DNA of 64,000 nucleotides from an uncultured Pelagibacteraceae bacterium (GCA_902520695.1 CABYOT010000005.1:1-64000), one strand, 5' to 3'. Positions 10,888 to 20,572 are shown, counted from the first letter of the stretch. Made by a program: numbers and translations. The notes: a model not told the origin generated them from the sequence alone.

Positions 10888-13011
10888 ATGTCATCTGAAG
10901 TAGCAAGTATCCAAGGAAAGCCAAATTCATCAAAAAATATTATTACATATTCTGTAATCTTAATAACATTTTTAGTTGCATTGTGGTTATCTTTTCAAAG
11001 TGATGGTCCTTCAAAAATGCCAAAGGTCGTCACTGACCAATTTACATTTACAGCATGGGTTAATGAGGGTGAAGATTATTTAAAGAAAAATTATAGATGG
11101 ATTACCAAAATAATAGCCAGTTATATAAAAAATGTATATTACTTCGTTGAAGATTTTTTGATCGACTCTCCTTGGCTATTAATTGCTGCATTAATATTTT
11201 TACCCTGCTTAATTGCAGGTGGTTTAAGATTAGGGTTGTACTCTTTATTCGTTATTTATTTTTGGGGTGCAACAGGAATGTGGGAACCGTCTCTGCAAAC
11301 AGTGGCATTGATGGGTTTATCTGTTTTACTGTGTGTAGTAGTTGGAGTTACCTTGGGTGTGCTTTGCTCACAAAGTGACAGATTTGAAAATTTTATGAAG
11401 CCTATTTTAGATACAATGCAAGTAATGCCTGCGTTTGTTTATCTTTTTCCAGCTCTTTTCTTTTTTGGAATTGGAGGGGCTCCAGCAATATTAGCCACAA
11501 TGATTTACTCTATGCCTCCGATCATAAGATTAACAAATACCGGTATAAGACAAGTTTCAGCAGAAACAATAGAATCTGCAACCTCATTTGGATCAAGTAA
11601 ATTACAACTCCTATTTAAAATTAAAATTCCACTTTCACTTCCAAGTATAATGATGGGAATTAATCAGGTGATAATGATGGCTTTAGCGCTTGTAGTTTTA
11701 GCATGTTTTATTGGAGCTGAAGGAATCGGTGGTCAAGTATGGCAAGCAATTAGAAGACTTGATGTTGGATGGGCAATGGAAGGAGGACTCTGTATTCTTT
11801 TCATGGCAATAATGTTTGATAGATTTAGTATGTCATTTAGTAAAACGAAACAAATACTTCCATCGAACGTTCAAAAATTTTATTTGCTTCCTCAATCTTG
11901 GGAAAAATTTACTATAGCAAGAATTATAGAAAAGCCTTTAGAATTTTTAGGTGGTTTAATTAATTTTGTTTGTACAAATTTGACAAAATTTATTGCATAT
12001 GTATTTGAATTTTGTATTTCGTTAGCAAATAGACAAACAGCAAGAGATATTAGTGAAATAATTTCTAAAAGATATTATATCATTCCATCTTTTTTACTTG
12101 TTCTGACTATATCATTCATTGATTCTTATATGATAAGTATAGGATCATTTCCTGAAGAGTGGAGATTATCAATAAGACAACCAATTTCTAATAGTGTAGA
12201 GTCTTTAACTGTTAATCCTGGTTTTATTGCATTTACAAAAGCTCTTAGAGGATTTGTATATCTTAAACTTTTAAGACCACTTGATATATTCCTAACTCAT
12301 GTGCCGTGGTGGTATACACTAGGTGTATTTGCAGCAATTGGATATTTTACTGTTGGTATCAGATTTGCAATTATTACAGCAATATTATTACTTTTTATTG
12401 GTGCTTGTGGGATATGGCCACAATCAATGATAACACTATCATCTGTTTTAGTGTCTGTAGCTCTATGTTTTATAATTGGAGTTCCTCTTGGAATTATTGC
12501 TTCTTATAATGAGAGATTTAGAAATGTTCAAAACGTGGTTTTAGATGCCATGCAGACTTTACCTTACTTCTGTTATTTAATTCCTGTTTTGATGTTTTTT
12601 GGAGGAGGAATAGTATCTGCTGTACTAGCAACAGTAATATACTCCATACCACCCATCATTCGATTAACATCTTTAGGTTTAACTCAGGTATCTGGTACTT
12701 ATTCAGAGGTATCACGTTCATTTGGAGGAACTCTTCTACAAACTTTAAACAAAATAAAATTTCCATTAGCAATTCCAAGTTTAGTTATCGGATTTAATCA
12801 AACAGTAATTATGGCTTTCGCAATGCAAATCGTTACACCATTGATAGGCGGAAAAGGTTTAGGTTTGGAAGTATTCAATGGGTTAGCAAGGTCTGACACA
12901 GGAAGAGGTTTAGCTGCAGGTATAGGAATTGTGCTATTAGCAATAATTATTGACAGAATTTCACTTGCCTGGACCAAAAAACAAAGAGAAGCTTTAGGTT
13001 TAAAAAACTAG
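10888..13011 (+). CDS. proW: Glycine betaine/proline-type ABC permease, tandem-fused double permease
   Basis: Two permease modules, each with an EAA-like loop: ESATSFGSSKLQLLFKIKIPLSLPSIMMGINQ and EVSRSFGGTLLQTLNKIKFPLAIPSLVIGFNQ. Confidence 0.9.
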   Translation: MSSEVASIQGKPNSSKNIITYSVILITFLVALWLSFQSDGPSKMPKVVTDQFTFTAWVNEGEDYLKKNYRWITKIIASYIKNVYYFVEDFLIDSPWLLIAALIFLPCLIAGGLRLGLYSLFVIYFWGATGMWEPSLQTVALMGLSVLLCVVVGVTLGVLCSQSDRFENFMKPILDTMQVMPAFVYLFPALFFFGIGGAPAILATMIYSMPPIIRLTNTGIRQVSAETIESATSFGSSKLQLLFKIKIPLSLPSIMMGINQVIMMALALVVLACFIGAEGIGGQVWQAIRRLDVGWAMEGGLCILFMAIMFDRFSMSFSKTKQILPSNVQKFYLLPQSWEKFTIARIIEKPLEFLGGLINFVCTNLTKFIAYVFEFCISLANRQTARDISEIISKRYYIIPSFLLVLTISFIDSYMISIGSFPEEWRLSIRQPISNSVESLTVNPGFIAFTKALRGFVYLKLLRPLDIFLTHVPWWYTLGVFAAIGYFTVGIRFAIITAILLLFIGACGIWPQSMITLSSVLVSVALCFIIGVPLGIIASYNERFRNVQNVVLDAMQTLPYFCYLIPVLMFFGGGIVSAVLATVIYSIPPIIRLTSLGLTQVSGTYSEVSRSFGGTLLQTLNKIKFPLAIPSLVIGFNQTVIMAFAMQIVTPLIGGKGLGLEVFNGLARSDTGRGLAAGIGIVLLAIIIDRISLAWTKKQREALGLKN

Positions 13012-13094
13012 CAAAAGCATCATTATTCACAGTTTACAAACTAGTATTTTTTGTTTTAAAATAAGACTTTAATTAATTAAAAGAGAGGAAATAA

Positions 13095-14105
13095 ATGAGG
13101 TTATCAAAAACAATATCAGCTCTATTTTTATCTTTCGTAATTTTATTTGCAAGTCTTACTCAGGCAAATGCAAAAAGATTACATGCTGCTATTGCTGACT
13201 GGACAGGTGGAATAATTACTTGTGAAGTTGCAGTAGCAATTCTTGAAAGAGAAATGGGCTATAAAATTAAACAAACAGTTTTCCCTTCTGGTACTGGATT
13301 ATGGGAAGCAATTGCAGCTGGAGAACTTGATTTCGCTTGCGAGAGTTGGCCAAGTTATGCAGAGGCAGACGATGTAATGTTTAATGAAGATTTAATTTAT
13401 GACGGCAAAGTAGTAAAGTCTTATAAAGGAGATGGAACAGTTGATCTTTTAGGAACTACTGGAATCATCGGTATGTCAGATTACTGGGTACCTAAATATG
13501 CTGCAGATGAATTAGGCATTAAAACTTGGAGAGACCTAAACAAACATAAAGCTAAATTTGCAACTATTGAAACAGGCGGTAAAGGTAGATTAATTGGATG
13601 TCCTGTAGCTGGTTGGAACTGTCATGACCAAAAAAGACTTGATCTTTTAGGAATTGATTTCCAAGCAGATGAGCTAGGTACTGAAGCGGCTGCAATTGCA
13701 GAAGCAAAAGCTGCTTACATGAGAAAAGAGCCGTTCTTGTTATACTTATGGTCACCACACTGGTTCTTTGGTGAGTTTGACATGGTTGGAGTTCAACTTC
13801 CTGAATACAAAACTTGTGCAGGAGACACTTTTACTGAAGCAAACAACTGGAAGACTTGTGGTACAGATGGATGGCCAGCAACTGGTTGGGATAAAGATTA
13901 CACTATGAATTATGGAAATCCTGACACTTTTGCTAAACCAGAGCATGCTAAAGCAAAAGCTTTTTTTGAAAGAATGAAGTTAGAAAACTTAGACCAAGCT
14001 AAGATGCTTGTTGAAGTTGACATCAAAAAAAGAGACGTTAAAGAAGTTGTAAATGAGTGGTTAGACAATAATCCAGATAAATGGAAAAGTTGGTTGCCTA
14101 ACTAA
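13095..14105 (+). CDS. proX: Glycine betaine/quaternary-amine ABC transporter substrate-binding protein
   Basis: Signal peptide, IADWTGGIITCEVAVAILEREMGY, repeated Trp residues (VNEWLDNNPDKWKSWLP), adjacent to proW. Confidence 0.87.
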   Translation: MRLSKTISALFLSFVILFASLTQANAKRLHAAIADWTGGIITCEVAVAILEREMGYKIKQTVFPSGTGLWEAIAAGELDFACESWPSYAEADDVMFNEDLIYDGKVVKSYKGDGTVDLLGTTGIIGMSDYWVPKYAADELGIKTWRDLNKHKAKFATIETGGKGRLIGCPVAGWNCHDQKRLDLLGIDFQADELGTEAAAIAEAKAAYMRKEPFLLYLWSPHWFFGEFDMVGVQLPEYKTCAGDTFTEANNWKTCGTDGWPATGWDKDYTMNYGNPDTFAKPEHAKAKAFFERMKLENLDQAKMLVEVDIKKRDVKEVVNEWLDNNPDKWKSWLPN

Positions 14106-14130
14106 TAATTAAACTTCAAAAAATAATTAA

Positions 14131-14159
14131 GGGCTTTGTGGATACAGAGCCCTTTTTTT
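14131..14159 (+). terminator. Rho-independent terminator after proX
   Basis: gggctttgt-ggat-acagagccc stem (one G-T wobble) followed by ttttttt. Confidence 0.88.
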
Positions 14160-14161
14160 AC

Positions 14162-14800
14162 ATGCATATAATACACAGAGGAATTGTAAATAAGAGTTAC
14201 AAAGAAAACTGCATAGAATCCTTTAAAGAATCATTTAAGGAAAAATTTGGGATTGAGACAGATATCCATTCAACCAAGGATAAAAAGTTTGTATGTTTTC
14301 ATGATTTTACATTAAAGAGAATTTTTAAAATAAACAAAAGTATCAAAAATATTAATTATGAAGATCTAAAAGAGATTAAAAATAAAAAATTTCAAATACC
14401 ACAATTGAAAGAGGTTCTAAAAATCTCAAAAAAAAAATTTCCCGTCTTTATTGAAATAAAGCCATTATTTAGTAAAAAACTTTTATCTAATTTGATTAAA
14501 GAAACTAAAGGTTTCAAAAAATGTATTTTTATCTCTTTTAAGCATCAAAATATTTATAATCTTCTTAAACTTAATTCAAAGCTATCAGTGGGTTTATCAT
14601 TTTCCAACAAATCTAGCATAAAATCTATTTTGAAAAGTAGTCTTAATAAAAGAGTAAAATATCTAATATTAGATAAAAAGTTTTTAAATAATGGAAAAAT
14701 ACAAATGATTAATAAAGAGAAATATTATTACACAATTAAAAGTAAAAAGGAGTTTTTGAAATATAATAAAAATAACAATCTTATATTTGAAAACTTATAA
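14162..14800 (+). CDS. Glycerophosphodiester phosphodiesterase-like protein
   Basis: MHIIHRG...NCIESFKESF...IETDIHSTKDKKFVCFHD...FIEIKP GDPD motifs; start moved from 14138 to 14162 because the upstream codons lie inside the terminator. Confidence 0.8.
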   Translation: MHIIHRGIVNKSYKENCIESFKESFKEKFGIETDIHSTKDKKFVCFHDFTLKRIFKINKSIKNINYEDLKEIKNKKFQIPQLKEVLKISKKKFPVFIEIKPLFSKKLLSNLIKETKGFKKCIFISFKHQNIYNLLKLNSKLSVGLSFSNKSSIKSILKSSLNKRVKYLILDKKFLNNGKIQMINKEKYYYTIKSKKEFLKYNKNNNLIFENL

Positions 14801-15928
14801 TTTATATTTTTTAAGATATTCCAATCTTCCAAGTATTTCATCTCTATCTAAATAGTATCCTTGAAGATGACGATGACCTGAATTTGGATCAAAAGCTGTT
14901 CTGCCGTGTAAAACACGCCTATTATTAAAAGAAAATATGTCTCCTGGTCCCAGTCGAAATTTAATTTGAAATTTATCATCATGTAAAAGATTACCAAATC
15001 TGTGGTGAGCTTTATAAACTTTGTCCATTTGGTCTGGATGGCAGTCTAATGCATCCATAGTTGCAACGCTAAATCTAATATCATGAAAATCTTTATCTTT
15101 TGTTAAACTAATTGCTGGGGCATGGAAGCTTCGATGAGATTCTTGAGTATAATCCTTATCTCTAAACTTTAGTGGCACAGAGATTAATGTTTCAAAAATC
15201 TCTTTCTCATTTTTCCTTAAATAATCAGCAACAGCAAAGCCATCAATCGCGGAAGAGTCTCCACCCTTTGCATCATTTACTAAACAGTGTAAAAACTGAT
15301 AACCAGGTGGTAATTCAAACCAAGGTAAATCCATATGGTTTCTTAAAGCATGAGCTGTGTAAGCAGAATTATTTGGTTTTGGAATGTTGATTACTTCAAA
15401 GGGGGTTTTAAAAAAGGTTTCTCTTACGTGACTTATTCTATGAAGAATATCAAAACCTGATTTTTTTTCTGTTGGTGAATTTTTTACTATTGCTATACCT
15501 TTATGATGTAATAATTCTAACCACTTTATTAATCCTTCATCAGAATTAATTACATCATCGTGTTCAATACATATCGACGAAAATTCGTTTTCCAAATTAT
15601 TATCCCAAAGATGATAAGGTGAGACATATTCTTGTTTATTTTTAATAGTATAACAATTTTCTCTCAACCACTTAGGATCATAATAACTTGTATGGTCACC
15701 CTCACTCCACTCTATTTCTAATTTGCCATCACCATTTAGTGAATATTTTTTAGGATTTATTTCTTTTGATACCTCTAAGATATTAAACATTCTATGTCTT
15801 GAGTCTTTATCATGTGCAGTAGGACAATTATCTCTTAACCACATGTAGTTAAATTTACTTTCTTCACCATCGTTCCAAGTAATTTGTAAATAAGTGCTAT
15901 TTTTTGCGATTTTAGAAATAGAATTCAT
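14795..15928 (-). CDS. Gamma-butyrobetaine hydroxylase-like Fe(II)/2OG dioxygenase
   Basis: N-terminal LQITWNDGEESKFNYMWLRDNCPTAHD (Cys/His domain), NHMDLPWFELPPGYQFLHC HxD, LGPGDIFSFNNRRVLHGR distal His/Arg. Confidence 0.85.
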   Translation of the reverse strand: MNSISKIAKNSTYLQITWNDGEESKFNYMWLRDNCPTAHDKDSRHRMFNILEVSKEINPKKYSLNGDGKLEIEWSEGDHTSYYDPKWLRENCYTIKNKQEYVSPYHLWDNNLENEFSSICIEHDDVINSDEGLIKWLELLHHKGIAIVKNSPTEKKSGFDILHRISHVRETFFKTPFEVINIPKPNNSAYTAHALRNHMDLPWFELPPGYQFLHCLVNDAKGGDSSAIDGFAVADYLRKNEKEIFETLISVPLKFRDKDYTQESHRSFHAPAISLTKDKDFHDIRFSVATMDALDCHPDQMDKVYKAHHRFGNLLHDDKFQIKFRLGPGDIFSFNNRRVLHGRTAFDPNSGHRHLQGYYLDRDEILGRLEYLKKYKL

Positions 15929-16042
15929 ATTAAATGATTATATAAAATCAAAAAAATTTCAATTCAATTAATAGTTGAATTTAATAAAGTTATTTTATTG
16001 TTGATTTGCTTTGATGAACTAAAAGAACTAAACTTTAAATAG

Positions 16043-17068
16043 ATGTCTAAAATCGAAATCAATAACGTATACAAAATTTTTGGTCCAAAACCTGCTAGCG
16101 TTCTTAAAATGGTGCAAGAAGGAGCTACAAAAGAAGATGTTCTAGAAAAAACTGGACATACGGTTGGTTTAGATAATGTATCCTTAAAAATTGAAGAGGG
16201 AGAAACATTTGTTTGTATGGGTTTATCTGGATCAGGAAAATCAACACTAATTAGACACTTAAATAGATTAATAGACCCAACCTCTGGAGAAATTCTAGTA
16301 GAAGGCAAAGATGTTACCACTCTAAATAAAGAACAATTAATTGAATTTAGAAGACAGAAAATGAGTATGGTATTTCAACGATTTGGACTGTTCCCTCACA
16401 AAACAGTTTTACAAAATGTTGGTTACGGACTCGAAATGCAAGGTATGGAGGTTGAAAAAAGAAATTCTGTTGCAATGGAAAAAATCGAGTCTGTCGGTTT
16501 GACTGGATTTGAAAATCAATATCCTGCACAGCTTTCTGGAGGTATGCAACAGCGAGTAGGTCTTGCAAGAGCTTTAGCTACTGACACGGACATTATGTTA
16601 ATGGACGAAGCTTTTTCTGCATTAGATCCTTTAATTAGAAGTGATATGCAGAAACAACTAATAGACCTACAATCAGAATTAAAAAAGACGATAGTATTTA
16701 TTACTCATGATCTTGATGAGTCATTAAGGTTAGGAGATCATATTGGAATTTTGAATGCAGGAAAACTTGTACAGGTAGGAACGCCTGTAGAAATTATAAT
16801 GAACCCTGCTGATGAATATGTTGAGGCATTTGTTAAAGACGTAAATAGAACAAAGGTTATTAAAGCAAAAATTATAATGAAACCAATTAATCAATCAGAT
16901 GATATAGACAAATCAAATTTGATAAAAGTCGAAGAAGACCAATTTATAGAGGAATTTCTACCTCAAGTTGTTTGTAGTAATTCTAATTGTGAGGTAGTTG
17001 ATAAACAAGGAAATGCTAAAGGCTATATATCTAACAAAGAATTGCAAGAATCACTTTCAAACTCATAA
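16043..17068 (+). CDS. proV: Second glycine betaine/proline-type ABC ATP-binding protein
   Basis: GLSGSGKSTLIRHLNRL, QLSGGMQQRVGLARALATD, LMDEAFSALDPLIR; no permease beside it. Confidence 0.9.
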   Translation: MSKIEINNVYKIFGPKPASVLKMVQEGATKEDVLEKTGHTVGLDNVSLKIEEGETFVCMGLSGSGKSTLIRHLNRLIDPTSGEILVEGKDVTTLNKEQLIEFRRQKMSMVFQRFGLFPHKTVLQNVGYGLEMQGMEVEKRNSVAMEKIESVGLTGFENQYPAQLSGGMQQRVGLARALATDTDIMLMDEAFSALDPLIRSDMQKQLIDLQSELKKTIVFITHDLDESLRLGDHIGILNAGKLVQVGTPVEIIMNPADEYVEAFVKDVNRTKVIKAKIIMKPINQSDDIDKSNLIKVEEDQFIEEFLPQVVCSNSNCEVVDKQGNAKGYISNKELQESLSNS

Positions 17069-17083
17069 TTAGATTAAATAGTT

Positions 17084-17935
17084 ATGAAAAAAAGTTTAAG
17101 TAACATCGTTGATTTAGTTAAATACCCAATTCATGATTTAAAATCACCAAAGATCAAGAAAGTAATTGAAAAATGTAAAACTGAATTAGATAGCGATAGT
17201 TGTTCGGTGATTCCTAATTTTATTTTACCAAATTCTTTAAATGTAATGAAAAAAGAATTAGAGCATCAGCTTAATGAAGTTTATATGTCTAAAGAAAGTA
17301 TCAACGCATATCTTTATGCAAAAGACGACCCTACTCTTCCCAAAGATCACCCAAAAAGAATATTTATGGATAGATTTAATGGATATTTAAATTCAGATTG
17401 TTTTGCAAAAAATTCTGAGATGAAATTTTTATATGAAACCGACGAATTATTAAAATTTGTATCTGCTTGCTTAGGAATTGCACCTATATATAGATGGGCT
17501 GATCCTTTAGCCTGTCATGCATATAACGTTATGGAACCTGATGGAATATTACCTTGGCATTTTGATAGTTGTGAATTTACTTTAAGTCTAATGATTCAAA
17601 AACCAGAAGAAGGAGGAATATTTGAATATTGTCCAAACATAAGAGAACCGGGTAACGAAAAATTTGATGAGGTTAAGAAAGTACTAGATGGGGATCGCAC
17701 AAGAGTAAAACGACTTGAGCTTGAACCTGGTGATTTACAAATATTTAAAGGTAGATTTACTATGCATAGAGTAACTAAAGTTATGGGAAAAACATCACGT
17801 TTTATGTGCATACCTGCGTATGTATTGGATCCCTGGAGAGTAAATACACCTGAACATTCAAAAGCAATTTATGGAAAAGTATTGCCCATACATTTAGAAA
17901 GAAATAAAGTTAGATCTGATGGATTAACAGATTAA
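17084..17935 (+). CDS. Fe(II)/2OG dioxygenase-like (PhyH/HalD-like)
   Basis: LPWHFDSCEFTLSLMIQKPEEGGIFEYCPNIR with HxD and LEPGDLQIFKGRFTMHRV. Confidence 0.75.
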   Translation: MKKSLSNIVDLVKYPIHDLKSPKIKKVIEKCKTELDSDSCSVIPNFILPNSLNVMKKELEHQLNEVYMSKESINAYLYAKDDPTLPKDHPKRIFMDRFNGYLNSDCFAKNSEMKFLYETDELLKFVSACLGIAPIYRWADPLACHAYNVMEPDGILPWHFDSCEFTLSLMIQKPEEGGIFEYCPNIREPGNEKFDEVKKVLDGDRTRVKRLELEPGDLQIFKGRFTMHRVTKVMGKTSRFMCIPAYVLDPWRVNTPEHSKAIYGKVLPIHLERNKVRSDGLTD

Positions 17936-18720
17936 TGTCATACAATTTCAAAAATAAAAAAATAATTATCTCTGCTGGTGCATCAGGAATTGGATGGGCA
18001 ACAGCAAAGGAGTGTCTTGAAAAAGGTGCGAAGGTATTCGTTTGTGATATCGATAAAAAATCTATAAACAAATTAAAAAAAAATCCTTTAAATAATAAAA
18101 GGTTGTTTTCTTTTCATTGCGATGCCTCAAACGAAAACGATGTAATAAATTTTTTTAAAGAAATTAAAAAAAAAACACAAAAAATTGATGCATTAATTAA
18201 TAATGTTGGAGTTGCAGGCCCAACAGGGACTATGGATAAACTTAAAACAAAAGATTGGGAACAAACTTTAAAGATAAATGTAATTAGTCATTTTATTTTT
18301 TCAAAATTAGCAATCCCAATGTTGAAAAAGAATAAAGGTGGATCAGTAGTCAATCTGTCTTCTACAGCAGGTATATTTGGTTTTCCATTAAGATCTCCCT
18401 ACTCAGCCAGTAAATGGGCGGTAGTTGGGATGACTAAAACTTTAGCAATGGAATTAGGCAAGTTTAAAATTAGAGTTAACGCAATTTGTCCAGGAACTGT
18501 AAAAGGAGATAGAATGGGAAGAGTTATTAGAGATAAAGCTAAATTTTTGAAAATTTCAAAAAAAGCTGTGGAGAGTGAATTCGTTTCTATGACTTCTCTT
18601 AATACTTGGGTTTACGAAAAAGATATTGGTAAAATGTGTTGTTATTTAATATCCGATGAGTCTTCTAGAATTTCTGGTCAAGTAGTTGGCGTTGATGGTA
18701 ACACTTTAAGAATGCATTAA
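17935..18720 (+). CDS. Short-chain dehydrogenase/reductase
   Basis: SAGASGIGWATAKE, NNVGVAG, YSASKWAVVGMTKTLAMELG, NAICPGTVKGDRM. Confidence 0.92.
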   Translation: MSYNFKNKKIIISAGASGIGWATAKECLEKGAKVFVCDIDKKSINKLKKNPLNNKRLFSFHCDASNENDVINFFKEIKKKTQKIDALINNVGVAGPTGTMDKLKTKDWEQTLKINVISHFIFSKLAIPMLKKNKGGSVVNLSSTAGIFGFPLRSPYSASKWAVVGMTKTLAMELGKFKIRVNAICPGTVKGDRMGRVIRDKAKFLKISKKAVESEFVSMTSLNTWVYEKDIGKMCCYLISDESSRISGQVVGVDGNTLRMH

Positions 18721-18724
18721 GTTT

Positions 18725-19495
18725 TTATAAACTTTCAATAAATTCTATTAAGTTATTTGCAATTTGCTCAGGAGCCTCTATCAAAAAAGAGTGTTTTACC
18801 TCTGGTATGATAACTAATTTAGAATCTTTCACCTCATTTGACATTTTTTTGTTATGAGAAGGAGTGCATCCACCATCATTTTCTCCCGTCATAAATAGAC
18901 AGGGTTTCTTTATATCTTTTAACCAAGAGATCATCTCAGTTTCCGCATAAATTTTAAAAACATTTATAAATACATCTTTATCTGTATCTATTACTTGTTT
19001 TAATCTCCTAGATACAAGATCTGGATTTTTTTCAATAAAATTATCTGTAAACCATCTGTTAGTGAGATTTTTTAATGTCTGTTCAACGCCCTTATCTTTT
19101 AGATCTGAAATGACACTCCACACTTTTTGTTTATCTTCATCAGATCTTCCTGCAACTGTTGATAATAAGCCAACTGACAAAACTCTTTCTGGAAACTTTT
19201 TAGCATAAGCAGGAGCAATCATGCCCCCTAAAGAATGTCCCATAAAATGGGCTTTTTGGATGTTTGTCTTTTCTCTTACTCTTTCAAGATCTAATACAAG
19301 ATCATCTAAATTAAAATCTTTATTATCTACAGGTGATTTTCCATGACCTCTTAAGTCATATGTCACAACTGTGAACATGCTTTTAAGTTTTGGAGTAATA
19401 AATCTCCATGCATCTTCTGCGCCTCCAACTCCATGAGTTAAAAATATTGCAGGTCCTGATCCTGTCACTGAGAAATTACAATCTATGATGCTCAT
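18725..19495 (-). CDS. Alpha/beta hydrolase
   Basis: THGVGGAEDAW, DLRGHGKSP, FMGHSLGGMIA nucleophile elbow, C-terminal VKHSFLIEAPEQ. Confidence 0.9.
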   Translation of the reverse strand: MSIIDCNFSVTGSGPAIFLTHGVGGAEDAWRFITPKLKSMFTVVTYDLRGHGKSPVDNKDFNLDDLVLDLERVREKTNIQKAHFMGHSLGGMIAPAYAKKFPERVLSVGLLSTVAGRSDEDKQKVWSVISDLKDKGVEQTLKNLTNRWFTDNFIEKNPDLVSRRLKQVIDTDKDVFINVFKIYAETEMISWLKDIKKPCLFMTGENDGGCTPSHNKKMSNEVKDSKLVIIPEVKHSFLIEAPEQIANNLIEFIESL

Positions 19496-19501
19496 AGATA
19501 T

Positions 19502-20536
19502 TTAAGCTACTTGTATATTAGATTTTTTGAAATATGGGATTACGTTTTCACCAATTCTATACATTGACTCTATTAGGTCTTCTTGAGATTGTCCAAAACT
19601 TGAACTAAGAATTACCTCATCAACTCCTGCTTCAGCATAAACGCTAAGTTTATCGATCATTTCGTTTAAAGGGCAAATTAAAAGATTTTCTTTTAATTCT
19701 TCTAAAGTTTGTTTTCTTGGCAAAGCTTCTATATTCCCTTCTTTTACTTTTCCTGGTCCTGTAAACATATTGTCAAATCTTTTGTAATATTCGTAAGCAA
19801 GTTTTGTTTTCTCTCTAGCTTCATTTTCATCTTTTGCTAAGTAAGCCATTCGTTGCATGGAAAGTTTGAGTAACTTACCTTTTTCACCTAGTTGAATGCA
19901 GCCTTCTTTAAATGCATTAACTCTACTTAACAAAAGATCTTTTGTACCTGATAATACTGTTGATTGAACATGAAATCCTCTTGAAGCTGCATCTTTTATA
20001 CTTTCTAAATTCATTGCGGCAACCATCATTGGTATTGGATTGCTTATAGGTCGAGGCATTATAGTTAATGGTTCGAAGTCATAGTATTTGCCTTTATACG
20101 AAACTTCTTTATTTTTTAACAACAATTGTAGAACCTCTAAAGACTCTACAAATTTTTCTTTTGATTGTTCTATTGGTGTGCCTAGTCTTTTCATTTCCCA
20201 CGGAAATGCTCCTCTTCCTACACCTAAGATTAATCTACCATCAGTTAATATATCAGTAGTAGCTACTTCACCAGCATATGTTCTCATATCGTGTAGAGGC
20301 AAAACAACTATCCCTGTTGTTATTTTAATATCTTTTGTAATTGATGCAATTTTTACAGCCATTTGTAAAGGTGATGGCATCATAAGTAAATTAATTAAAT
20401 GATGTTCAGGAATTGATACCGTTGCATAACCAAGTTTTTCAGCAGTTACACATTCTTCAAGCATATTTTTAAAATGCTGCCTTGAGCCAATACTTGTATC
20501 TGGCATATAACTTGTTAAAAAATGATTAAAATCCAT
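19502..20536 (-). CDS. LLM-class flavin-dependent oxidoreductase
   Basis: SIPEHHLI, TGIVVLPLHDMRTYAGEVATTDILTDGRLILGVGRGAF bacterial luciferase-like motifs. Confidence 0.88.
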   Translation of the reverse strand: MDFNHFLTSYMPDTSIGSRQHFKNMLEECVTAEKLGYATVSIPEHHLINLLMMPSPLQMAVKIASITKDIKITTGIVVLPLHDMRTYAGEVATTDILTDGRLILGVGRGAFPWEMKRLGTPIEQSKEKFVESLEVLQLLLKNKEVSYKGKYYDFEPLTIMPRPISNPIPMMVAAMNLESIKDAASRGFHVQSTVLSGTKDLLLSRVNAFKEGCIQLGEKGKLLKLSMQRMAYLAKDENEAREKTKLAYEYYKRFDNMFTGPGKVKEGNIEALPRKQTLEELKENLLICPLNEMIDKLSVYAEAGVDEVILSSSFGQSQEDLIESMYRIGENVIPYFKKSNIQVA

Positions 20537-20572
20537 ACAACTAAATTACCATTTTAAGTTTTCTTTAGATAT

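Noticed and set aside
13012-13094. Possible terminator between proW and proX (AGTTTACAAACTAGTATTTTTT)
   Set aside because: Stem is short with a 2-nt loop; not a convincing intrinsic terminator.
15964-16568. Minus-strand ORFs (118 and 73 aa) opposite proV2
   Set aside because: They mirror the conserved ATPase sequence; no independent RBS or family signal.
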